59,936 nucleotides of DNA from Thermoplasmatota archaeon (lineage in GTDB: Archaea > Thermoplasmatota > E2 > DHVEG-1 > B18-G2): assembly GCA_029259115.1 (NCBI GenBank), contig JAPDJO010000034.1, positions 1 through 59,936 on the forward strand, written 5' to 3'. Made by a program: the position numbers and the translations under genes. Within the stretch, counting starts at the first letter, position 1. Each line of letters starts with the position of its first letter. Under the pieces are notes generated by a model. That model saw only the letters and a program-made list of their open reading frames with translations, was not told the origin of the DNA and did not search any database. Positions 52,521 through 59,936 of this stretch are shown here, in pieces.

Positions 52521-53774
52521 ATGCAGATAAAACTACCTTATGGAGAAAAAGAGGTAGTTTTTGATATCCCAGATAGGAATTTACTTGATATTATCCTACC
52601 AAAAGAGTACATAGCTCCAGCAAGACCAGAGAGTATAATGAGGAACGCTATCATGAATCCCATAGGAGGGGAAAGACTATCTGAGATGGCAAGAGAGGGA
52701 GATACCGTATCTATAGTGGTTGAGGATCACACCAGACCATGTCCTACTCCCGAGATATTACAGTTAGTCCTTGATGAATTGAGCAGAGCAGGCGTAAGTG
52801 ATTCAGATATTGTCATCATAGTTGGAAATGGTATGCATGTGCCTCCAGATTTTGAAACCATAAGAAGGATAGTTGGAGACAAGGTTACGAGAAATTACAG
52901 GGTTATAACCAATGATGTGTTTTCTGGAGAGTACATTATGGTTGGAAAGACGAGATATGGAAACGAGGTAGAGGTGTTAAAAGAATATGCGGAAAGAGAT
53001 CTCAAGATCGTTACTGGAATTATAGGTTATCATTATTTTGCAGGATACGACGGGACAAGAAGAAGCATACTTCCAGGCATCTCATCCATGAAAACTATCC
53101 AATTCAATCATAGAATGATGTTCAACGAAAATGCAAAAGCTGGAGAGTTGAAAAATAATCCGGTTCATCATGATATGAATGATGCGATGCATCTCGCTGG
53201 TTGTGACTTTGCGTTCAATGTTGTTTTGAACTCTAACAGGAAAGTCGTGGGAGCATGGGCTGGGAATCCCGATTCGGTTCTTTCTGCAGGTACAAAGGTA
53301 GTTGACGAGATGTACAAGATAAAAGTGGAAGAGAAGACGGATATAGTTATAACTTCAGCGAGCGGTTATCCACATGATATCGATCTGTTTCAGGCATGTA
53401 AAGCGATGCATATGGCAATGCCTGTCGTAGAGAAAGGTGGGGTCATAATCTTGGTTGGAGAGTGCAGAAATGGACATGGTAACGAGGTATACTATGAATG
53501 GATGAGGAAATATTCTAGCTCGGAAGAGGTAAAAAAGGCTCTTATGGAGAGATTTATAGCAGGAGCCCACAAGGCGTATTACCATTTCAAAGCCATAGAA
53601 GATTTCAACGTGATCCTAGTATCGGATATGGATGAAAAGGAGGTAAAGGAGGTATTCAGGATGAATCCGGAGAAGAGTCTGGAGAATGCTCTAAACAGAG
53701 CGTTTGATATGGTTGGTAAAGATGCAAGAGTAAGAGTTATACCTTATGGAACAAATACACTACTAACTCTGTAG
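52521..53774 (+). CDS. larA: LarA-family nickel-pincer racemase-like protein
   Basis: A 417-residue LarA (DUF2088) protein. Compared with Lactiplantibacillus LarA, Asp69 and Arg72 (EDHTRP), His106 (GNGMHVPP), His171 (GYHYFAG) and His197 (FNHRM) sit at the expected intervals. They would hold the nickel-pincer nucleotide cofactor and act on a 2-hydroxyacid. The lysine that tethers the cofactor in that protein (K184) aligns with Arg181 (GTRRSILPG), so binding here would be non-covalent. The substrate is unknown. No larB, larC or larE is in the window. It is embedded in a ribosomal-protein operon. Confidence 0.9.
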   Translation: MQIKLPYGEKEVVFDIPDRNLLDIILPKEYIAPARPESIMRNAIMNPIGGERLSEMAREGDTVSIVVEDHTRPCPTPEILQLVLDELSRAGVSDSDIVIIVGNGMHVPPDFETIRRIVGDKVTRNYRVITNDVFSGEYIMVGKTRYGNEVEVLKEYAERDLKIVTGIIGYHYFAGYDGTRRSILPGISSMKTIQFNHRMMFNENAKAGELKNNPVHHDMNDAMHLAGCDFAFNVVLNSNRKVVGAWAGNPDSVLSAGTKVVDEMYKIKVEEKTDIVITSASGYPHDIDLFQACKAMHMAMPVVEKGGVIILVGECRNGHGNEVYYEWMRKYSSSEEVKKALMERFIAGAHKAYYHFKAIEDFNVILVSDMDEKEVKEVFRMNPEKSLENALNRAFDMVGKDARVRVIPYGTNTLLTL

Positions 53775-53784
53775 GAGGGATACA

Positions 53785-54279
53785 ATGGAGATGAAGATTG
53801 TTGATATAGAAAAGCCGGATGATATCAACTTTATTTTGGGTCAGACCCATTTCATCAAAAGCATAGAAGATATCTATGAAGCGATAGTCAACTCGAATCC
53901 AAACGCAAAGTTTGGTATAGCATTCTGTGAGGCAAGTGGAGCAAGAAAGGTAAGAGTAGAAGGAAATGATGAAGAGATGAAAGAACTTGCTAAAAAGAAT
54001 GCATTGAACATAGGGGCGGGACATTCCTTTATAGTCTTTATGAAAGATTGCTATCCGATAAACATCCTCAATGCTATAAAGAATGTTCCAGAGGTATGCA
54101 GGATATTCTGTGCAACGGCAAACCCGACGAGGGTAATTTTACTGGAAGATGAGAATCGTGGAGAGAGGGGAAGAGCTATTCTAGGTGTGATAGACGGTTT
54201 TACTCCTGTTGGAGTTGAAAATGAAAACGATATAAAGTGGAGAAAGGATTTCCTGAGAAAGATAGGTTATAAGCTCTAA
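53785..54279 (+). CDS. Adenosine-specific kinase-like protein (DUF355)
   Basis: A 164-residue protein of the COG1839/DUF355 family, of which the Pyrobaculum member was described as adenosine-specific. FILGQTHFIKSIEDIYEAIVNSNPNAKFGIAFCEASG and VFMKDCYPINILNAIKNVPEVCRIFCATANP are conserved. It follows larA by 10 bases, and its TAA overlaps the ATG of the next gene by one base, so all three are probably translated together. Confidence 0.85.
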   Translation: MEMKIVDIEKPDDINFILGQTHFIKSIEDIYEAIVNSNPNAKFGIAFCEASGARKVRVEGNDEEMKELAKKNALNIGAGHSFIVFMKDCYPINILNAIKNVPEVCRIFCATANPTRVILLEDENRGERGRAILGVIDGFTPVGVENENDIKWRKDFLRKIGYKL

Positions 54280-55121
54280 TGAAGATGGATGTAATTCTGG
54301 ATAATCACATGCATCTCAGGAGAGATGGCAGATTTTTAGATGCGGTCAGAGAGTTCAAAAGGTATGGAGGAACGCATCTCATCTTATGTCAGTATCCTAT
54401 GCCAGAGATAGTAGCCAAAGAAAAGAGTTATATCAAGATATACGAAGAGACTGTTAAAATGGCTAGAGAGGTGATGGAGAAAATCGATGTCAAGGTTTTC
54501 GTTACTATAGGTCCGTATCCTGTTGATTACCTTTACCTTAGAGAGAGGTTTGGTAGAGAAGAGGCAAAGAAGATAATGAAAAGAGGTATGGAAGAGGCTG
54601 CTCAACTCTACTCAGAAGAGGATATATGCGTAGGTATAGGGGAGATCGGAAGACCGCATTTTGAAGTTGATGATACAACACTCCAAGATTCCAACGAAAT
54701 AATGGTTTATGGCTTTGAATGTGCAAAGGATCATGATCTTCCTGTAATTTTGCACACCGAAAAAGCAACGCCTGATCTATGCAAAGAACTGGCAGAACTT
54801 GCAGATAAGGTCGGATTACCTAGAGAAAAGGTGGTGAAGCATTTCTCTCCACCGCTAATAAGAAGCGATGAAAATCATGGCTTAACTCCATCTGTGCTAT
54901 CAACATGGAGAAACTTAAAGGAAGCTGTAGGCAAGGGCGATAGATTTCTTATGGAAACAGACTATATAGATGATCCAAAGAGGCCAGGCGCCGTTCTGAG
55001 TCTTAGAACCATACCAAGATACACAAAAAGGCTTTTAGATGAGAATCTTGTGGATGAAGATACGTTATACAAAATCCATAAGGAACTGCCAGAAAAGATA
55101 TACGGTATAGAGATCAACTAA
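54279..55121 (+). CDS. TatD-like metal-dependent hydrolase
   Basis: A 280-residue TIM-barrel amidohydrolase-like protein (COG1099/COG1831 type). Metal ligands appear in [11 protein letters not shown] (HXH), [24 protein letters not shown] and the terminal [11 protein letters not shown]. It could act as a nuclease or a hydrolase on a small substrate. The ATG at 54285 is an alternative start. It is the last gene of the rpl7ae operon, and its end overlaps the convergent pcm by 8 bases. Confidence 0.85.
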   Translation: MKMDVILDNHMHLRRDGRFLDAVREFKRYGGTHLILCQYPMPEIVAKEKSYIKIYEETVKMAREVMEKIDVKVFVTIGPYPVDYLYLRERFGREEAKKIMKRGMEEAAQLYSEEDICVGIGEIGRPHFEVDDTTLQDSNEIMVYGFECAKDHDLPVILHTEKATPDLCKELAELADKVGLPREKVVKHFSPPLIRSDENHGLTPSVLSTWRNLKEAVGKGDRFLMETDYIDDPKRPGAVLSLRTIPRYTKRLLDENLVDEDTLYKIHKELPEKIYGIEIN

Positions 55122-55758
55122 AGCCATATTTTCCTATGAGAGGAACAAATGCGCATCCACAGATCTCTTTCCTCTCGAGTCTTTTTCCTTTCTTTATGCC
55201 TTTTATCAGGACAGAGAATGTTCTCCCCACAGGTATGAGAATTATCCCGCCTTCCTTGAGCTGTTCAATCAGGGGCTCAGGAATATCTGGGGCTGAGCAT
55301 GTTACGAGTATCCGATCATAAGGTGCATACTCTGGTAAACCAAGAGAACCATCACCTTCGATAACTTCAACATTTTTGATTCCCGCCTTTTCGAGATTCT
55401 TTCTTGCAAACTCAGCAAGTTCTGCTATTCTTTCAATGCTGTAGACCTTTCCTTCTTCACCTATTATTTTAGATATAACAGCAGCATGGTATCCAGATCC
55501 AGCTCCAATCTCTAAAATCTTTAATCCTTTTTTAAGTTCAAGCTCTTCACACATCATAGCAACCATATGGGGAGCAGATATGGTCTGACCAAAACCTATC
55601 TCGAGAGGGGTATCGTCATAGGCGTATCTTCTAACACTGGGAGGAACAAAATCTTCTCTCTTTACGCTGAGCATGGCGTCTTCCACTTCTTTACTCCTTA
55701 TGTACCCATATCTTTTCAATCTCTCTACAAGCCTGATCTTTTCGTCATGCCTTTCCAT
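55114..55758 (-). CDS. pcm: Protein-L-isoaspartate O-methyltransferase
   Basis: A 214-residue SAM-dependent repair enzyme for damaged aspartyl residues. [36 protein letters not shown] is the PCMT signature, and [13 protein letters not shown] is the SAM loop. ATG 55758 is taken as start because family proteins begin near MERHDEK. The upstream ATG 55770 is possible. The start overlaps the gpgS end, so both genes share a transcript. Confidence 0.92.
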   Translation of the reverse strand: MERHDEKIRLVERLKRYGYIRSKEVEDAMLSVKREDFVPPSVRRYAYDDTPLEIGFGQTISAPHMVAMMCEELELKKGLKILEIGAGSGYHAAVISKIIGEEGKVYSIERIAELAEFARKNLEKAGIKNVEVIEGDGSLGLPEYAPYDRILVTCSAPDIPEPLIEQLKEGGIILIPVGRTFSVLIKGIKKGKRLERKEICGCAFVPLIGKYGFS

Positions 55759-56953
55759 ACAACTCAACATCCCTCTCAGCAGCAGCAAGTAGCATATCCC
55801 TAATACCTGGAACGGCAGACATGGCTCTGAACCAGTTTGGTATTTGACTACCTGCTGGTTTTTTGATGTACCTCTCTCCAGCTACCATTATCACCTCTGC
55901 AAACTTCTCTACGGTAGATTCCTCTTTATGTCTGTTATAATCGAGATCGTTGAACCTTGCCAGAGAGAAGTATTTTTTGATATAATCTCTAGCTATCCTC
56001 CTGTAGATCACCTTTACAGATCTCAAAAATGAAGGTGTAACATCAATGTGCGCTTCTTCAGTTAGGTATCTAAGAAGGGTTCGCAATATGTCTCCCGACA
56101 TCTTTACCAATCCTCTATTTAAATCCCCAATATGCTGATGCTTATGGTCATACTTCCCTAGATCTGTCTGGCAGATGTGTTTTATAGATACACCTCTATA
56201 AACCTCTGCTAGCAGACCTATCTCAAGACCCCAGTCTGCAGGAATCCCAACATCCAGGGCAACATCGCTCTTTATCGCAAACTCTCCTGAAAGAGGGTAT
56301 CTGAAGGATCTTAGATAGTTCAAGAAGGTTATTCTTTCCCCCATCTTTTCAACGAAAGCTTCAAGGAGAGGTTGAACAAATAATCTCGTTACTCTTCCAT
56401 ATAGAGTATTTGCCCCTATCCTCGCATAATAGCCTTTGTTAAAGACAAAATCCATGGATGGCTCTACCAAGGGATACAACAACTTTGCTGGGAGGGATTC
56501 ATCATATGTTATAATATCTGCGTCATGCACCGCTATGGCGTGGGATCTTATAGTTGCTATCCCGAGCGCTATCCAGACATCCTTACCTTTACCTTTGTAT
56601 CTTGTCACATCCAATCCTTCTTCTTTCAGTTCAAGTAGAGCCTTTCTGATAGAAGGACCGTTACACCATATAACAATATGAGAGAGTTTCAATTGCGAAA
56701 ACACCCGCAATGCCTCTCTATACTCTTTTTCGTTGTCGGCTGCAAGGGCTATGAAAATGTCTGTTACATATTTGCATTCATTCAGCTTATCTATTATCTT
56801 TCTTATCGTTTTTCTTTTGAGATCGGAATATATGATAGGTACAACTATGGAGACAGGATATATGGAGGAAAACTCTTCCATCTTTTTGATGAGCTTCTTC
56901 TTATTAACCTGTAAATCGTGTAAGGTTGTGACATATTCCTGCCTAAAATCCAT
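55745..56953 (-). CDS. gpgS: Glucosyl-3-phosphoglycerate synthase (GT81)
   Basis: A 402-residue GT-A fold enzyme that joins NDP-glucose and 3-phosphoglycerate on the route to the compatible solute glucosylglycerate. VSIVVPIIY opens the nucleotide-binding domain, [14 protein letters not shown] carries the metal-binding DXD motif, and [26 protein letters not shown] with [13 protein letters not shown] are family segments. The partner phosphatase gene (gpgP) is not next to it; a HAD protein at 34.5 kb is a distant candidate only. It is nearly leaderless, with TATTAAAAAG 30 bases upstream. Confidence 0.88.
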   Translation of the reverse strand: MDFRQEYVTTLHDLQVNKKKLIKKMEEFSSIYPVSIVVPIIYSDLKRKTIRKIIDKLNECKYVTDIFIALAADNEKEYREALRVFSQLKLSHIVIWCNGPSIRKALLELKEEGLDVTRYKGKGKDVWIALGIATIRSHAIAVHDADIITYDESLPAKLLYPLVEPSMDFVFNKGYYARIGANTLYGRVTRLFVQPLLEAFVEKMGERITFLNYLRSFRYPLSGEFAIKSDVALDVGIPADWGLEIGLLAEVYRGVSIKHICQTDLGKYDHKHQHIGDLNRGLVKMSGDILRTLLRYLTEEAHIDVTPSFLRSVKVIYRRIARDYIKKYFSLARFNDLDYNRHKEESTVEKFAEVIMVAGERYIKKPAGSQIPNWFRAMSAVPGIRDMLLAAAERDVELYGKA

Positions 56954-56965
56954 CTTATCCCCTCT

Positions 56966-56991
56966 TATTAAAAAGGGGAAACTTTTTAATA
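56966..56991. promoter_or_regulatory. Palindromic gpgS promoter region
   Basis: TATTAAAAA (56966-56974) and TTTTTAATA (56983-56991) are perfect 9-bp inverted arms. The right arm read on the minus strand is the TATA box of gpgS. A factor binding both arms would cover the promoter. A separate TATA-like CTTTTTAATAC near 57020-57030 serves ileS on the plus strand. Confidence 0.4.
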
Positions 56992-57071
56992 TGTATCGGT
57001 GGTTGGCTCGTTGTCATCCATATCTTTTTAATACAACTCCATATTACTATCTGGCTTCACGGTGATGGAAG

Positions 57072-59936
57072 ATGGGTAATATTGCAAATTATCAACCAGC
57101 GAAACTAGAGAAAGAGATTATAGACTTCTGGGAAAAGAACGACATATTCAGGAAATCTGTAGAGAAGAGAAAAGGATCAAAACCTTTCGTCTTTCTTGAA
57201 GGTCCCCCCACAGCAAATGGTACACCTCACCCTGGTCATGTACTTACTAGAATAATGAAGGATGTTGTTTTGAGATATTACACAATGAAGGGATTTTATG
57301 TCCCGAGAAGAGCGGGATGGGATACACACGGCTTACCTGTTGAAATCGAGGTCGAAAAGAAACTCGGATTGAAAACAAAGCAAGACATAGAAAAGTATGG
57401 AATAGAAAAGTTCAACCAGGAGTGTAGGAAGAGCACATTCCAATACGAAGATGAATGGATAGAGATGACCAGAAGAGTAGGATTCTGGATAGATATGGAT
57501 AACCCATACATTACTCTCGAAAACGACTATATAGAATCGGTATGGTGGTCTCTGAAACAGCTCTGGGAAAAGGGGTATCTCTACAAAGGTTACAAGGTTG
57601 TTCCGTATTGTCCTAGATGCGGTACCGCTTTGTCAGCTCATGAAGTTGCTCAGGGGTATAAAAGTATAACAGAGCCATCTATCTTTGTTAAGTTCAAGCT
57701 CAAAGATGAAGATTCTTACTTTTTGGCATGGACAACCACACCATGGACATTGCTTTCGAATGTTGCTCTCGCTGTTCATCCTGATGAACCTTACCTCAAA
57801 ATCAAATATAGAGGCGAAATCCTGATACTGGCTGAAGAAAGAGTGGCTAGGTTGTTCAAGGGAGAGGAATATGAGATTCTCGATAGATTTATGGGGAAAG
57901 AGCTGGAGGGAAAGGAGTACGAACCCCTATTTACATACGAAAAGCCAGAGAAGAAAGCGTGGTATGTGATATGTGCCGATTTCGTTACAATGGACGAGGG
58001 TACTGGTATAGTCCACATAGCTCCAGCATTTGGAGAAGAAGATTATGAAGCAGGCAGGGAATATGATCTTCCTGTGATTCAGCTTGTAAAGAAGGATGGA
58101 ACGTTTGATGAAAAGGTGGAGCCATGGAAGGGCATGTTCGTCAAAGATGCAGACCCCCTGATTGTAAAACATCTAGAGGAGAGAGGTCTTATCTTTGCGG
58201 TCCAGGATTATACTCACGATTATCCATTCTGCTGGCGCTGTGATACGCCTTTGCTTTACTATGCGATGGAGTCATGGTTTATAGCCGTATCAAAGTTCAG
58301 GAAACAACTTGTGGAGAATAACGAAACAGTAGAATGGTATCCAGACCACATAAAACATGGGAGATTTGGAGATTTCATATCCGAAGCAAAGGATTGGGCT
58401 CTTTCAAGAAACAGATACTGGGGGACACCTTTGCCGATATGGAGATGCAAAAAATGTGGAAATGAAATATGCGTTGGCAGCGTGGAAGAACTGAAAAAAT
58501 TGTCCAAAGAATTTCCGGAGAAATATGACCTCCACAAGCCTTTCGTTGATGATCTTGAAGTTATGTGTCCAAACTGTAATTCCAGAATGGAAAGAGAGCC
58601 ATATGTTATAGATTGCTGGTATGACTCTGGGTCAGCATTCTTTGCGCAGTGGCATTATCCTTTTGAAAATCAGGAGGAGTTTGAAGAAAACTTTCCAGTA
58701 GATTTTATATGCGAGGCTTTAGATCAAACGAGGGGATGGTTTTACTCTCTGATGACTATCTCTACTTTACTTTTCAACCGCGCACCTTACAGGAGAGTTC
58801 TCACGCTTGGTCTGGTCCTCGACAAGGAAGGACAGAAGATGAGCAAGAGCAAGAAGAACTATCTTGATCCAAACTACATCTTCGACAGAGAGGGAGCGGA
58901 TGCAATGAGATGGTATTTCCTTTCAACGAATGCTCCATGGATGCCCATAAGGTTTTATGAAGATGCGATAAAAGAGACACTTGGAAAATTCATTCTTACA
59001 TTCTGGAACTCTTACAGATTCTACAAATCTTACTCTTCACTGGATAAATTTGACCCGACGAGAGGTTACATCCCTATAGATAGAAGAAGAGAGATAGACA
59101 GGTGGATTATCAGCAGATTACAAAAACTGATCATGGAAGTAACAGAAAATGTGGAAAATTTCAATATCCACAAGGCGACGAGAGCAATAGAAGAATTCGT
59201 CATAGAAGACCTCAGTAACTGGTACATAAGAAGGTCAAGAAAAAGGTTGTGGGTGGAAGAGGAAAATGAGGATAAATTATCATGCTACTCCACACTGTAT
59301 GATGTGTTTCTGGCTCTTTCCAAACTATCTGCTCCATTCATACCATTTCTGGCAGAGGTGATATACCAAGGTATAAGGCACGACGATATGGAGGAAAGCG
59401 TACACCTCTGTGACTATCCAGAGGTTAATAGCTCCCTTATAGACGAGGATATGGAGAAAGCAATGGATGTGGTGAGAGAGATAGCCGATATGGGCAGAGC
59501 AATAAGGAGCAGGGCGGGAGTAAAGATCAGATATCCCCTTGGCAGAGCTATCGTGGTGTGTGATGAAAATGTGGAGAAAAAGATATCGCCACTGATGGGT
59601 TTGGTGAAGGAGGAGATAAATGTAAAGTCCGTTGAGTTTTCCAGAGATACTACGGAATACTCGAAAGAAATAGAAAAGGGAGATTACCTTATCGAGGAAA
59701 GCGAGAAAATAAAACTGATAATGGATGTTAGATTGACACCCGAACTCTTTGCTGAGGGCTTTTCCAGAGAGATCGTCAGGAGAATTCAGTCGATGAGGAA
59801 GGAGCTCAACCTCGATATAGAGGACAGGATAAACACCCAAATTGCAGTGGACGAGGAAAAGATAGAACCTCTCAGTAAATGGCTGGACTATATACGTGGA
59901 GAAACCAGATCAGAGAACATAGATTTCACTGACCAG
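57072..59936 (+). CDS. ileS: Isoleucyl-tRNA synthetase, 3' end cut by the window
   Basis: A class I synthetase, 955 residues visible with the frame open to the window edge, so about 80-100 residues are missing. The HIGH motif region is PTANGTPHPGHVLTRIMKDV (about residue 47-66). The editing domain has WTTTPWTLLSNVA and DEGTGIVHIAPAFGEEDYE. Two zinc-type cysteine pairs (CKKCG and CPNC) precede DCWYDSGSAFFAQWHYPF. KMSKSKKN is at about residue 590. The ATG at 57072 is used, since the frame beginning at 57065 stops after four codons. It diverges from gpgS. Confidence 0.96.
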   Translation, partial: MGNIANYQPAKLEKEIIDFWEKNDIFRKSVEKRKGSKPFVFLEGPPTANGTPHPGHVLTRIMKDVVLRYYTMKGFYVPRRAGWDTHGLPVEIEVEKKLGLKTKQDIEKYGIEKFNQECRKSTFQYEDEWIEMTRRVGFWIDMDNPYITLENDYIESVWWSLKQLWEKGYLYKGYKVVPYCPRCGTALSAHEVAQGYKSITEPSIFVKFKLKDEDSYFLAWTTTPWTLLSNVALAVHPDEPYLKIKYRGEILILAEERVARLFKGEEYEILDRFMGKELEGKEYEPLFTYEKPEKKAWYVICADFVTMDEGTGIVHIAPAFGEEDYEAGREYDLPVIQLVKKDGTFDEKVEPWKGMFVKDADPLIVKHLEERGLIFAVQDYTHDYPFCWRCDTPLLYYAMESWFIAVSKFRKQLVENNETVEWYPDHIKHGRFGDFISEAKDWALSRNRYWGTPLPIWRCKKCGNEICVGSVEELKKLSKEFPEKYDLHKPFVDDLEVMCPNCNSRMEREPYVIDCWYDSGSAFFAQWHYPFENQEEFEENFPVDFICEALDQTRGWFYSLMTISTLLFNRAPYRRVLTLGLVLDKEGQKMSKSKKNYLDPNYIFDREGADAMRWYFLSTNAPWMPIRFYEDAIKETLGKFILTFWNSYRFYKSYSSLDKFDPTRGYIPIDRRREIDRWIISRLQKLIMEVTENVENFNIHKATRAIEEFVIEDLSNWYIRRSRKRLWVEEENEDKLSCYSTLYDVFLALSKLSAPFIPFLAEVIYQGIRHDDMEESVHLCDYPEVNSSLIDEDMEKAMDVVREIADMGRAIRSRAGVKIRYPLGRAIVVCDENVEKKISPLMGLVKEEINVKSVEFSRDTTEYSKEIEKGDYLIEESEKIKLIMDVRLTPELFAEGFSREIVRRIQSMRKELNLDIEDRINTQIAVDEEKIEPLSKWLDYIRGETRSENIDFTDQ

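Overview
This window is chromosomal DNA from an archaeon, most likely a euryarchaeote of the broad Methanomicrobia/Archaeoglobi/alkane-oxidiser branch. The evidence is archaeal DnaG, aIF5B, ribosomal proteins L7Ae, S28e and L24e, archaeal-type phosphoglycerate mutase, Thi4, a complete A-type ATP synthase operon in the Methanosarcina order H-I-K-E-C-F-A-B-D-G, TATA-box promoters close to start codons, and tRNA genes without an encoded CCA. The exact lineage cannot be fixed from this sequence. I see no rRNA, CRISPR array, insertion sequence or prophage.

1-11.7 kb: a cut-off membrane protein gene, a radical SAM protein, NAD synthetase, a phosphate-uptake operon (pstS-C-A-B-phoU) divergent from its likely AbrB-PhoU regulator across an 18-bp palindrome, a secreted unknown, and purC with metG. 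11.7-21 kb: dnaG behind a 33-bp-stem leader hairpin, UPF0058, a GNAT enzyme, thi4 with an MFS transporter, a phenylacetate-CoA-ligase-type enzyme, a secreted Cys-rich protein, aIF5B and phosphoglycerate mutase. 21.1-29.9 kb: the ATP synthase operon. Its rotor subunit has four membrane helices with a Na+-type site and only one ion-binding carboxylate. Its subunit C appears to start at CTG, and a 48-residue AhaG-like subunit closes the operon.

30-36 kb: small membrane protein, ndk, CPBP protease, tRNA-Pro(UGG), then a gene-poor stretch with microproteins and a HEPN/MNT toxin-antitoxin pair, a PEBP-like lipoprotein, a HAD phosphatase and a GT4 glycosyltransferase. 36.3-36.8 kb: an acidic protein ending in a PCNA-interacting motif, followed by a candidate H/ACA guide RNA whose pocket fits the 23S rRNA sequence around E. 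coli U2580. 36.8-50.5 kb: a surface-protein island interrupted by tRNA-Pro(GGG), a conserved small protein and formate-tetrahydrofolate ligase. It holds a PKD protein with a membrane partner, an NPP1-like secreted protein, and a 2160-residue subtilase/beta-helix/PKD protein with a companion that shares its C-terminal modules.

50.5-59.9 kb: a second radical SAM protein; an operon rpl7ae-rps28e-rpl24e-larA-adenosine kinase-like-TatD-like; a protein-isoaspartate methyltransferase with glucosyl-3-phosphoglycerate synthase; and isoleucyl-tRNA synthetase running off the right edge. Translation, proton/sodium energetics, phosphate supply and cell-surface functions dominate. The main unexplained material is the two structured RNAs, the microproteins and the surface island.
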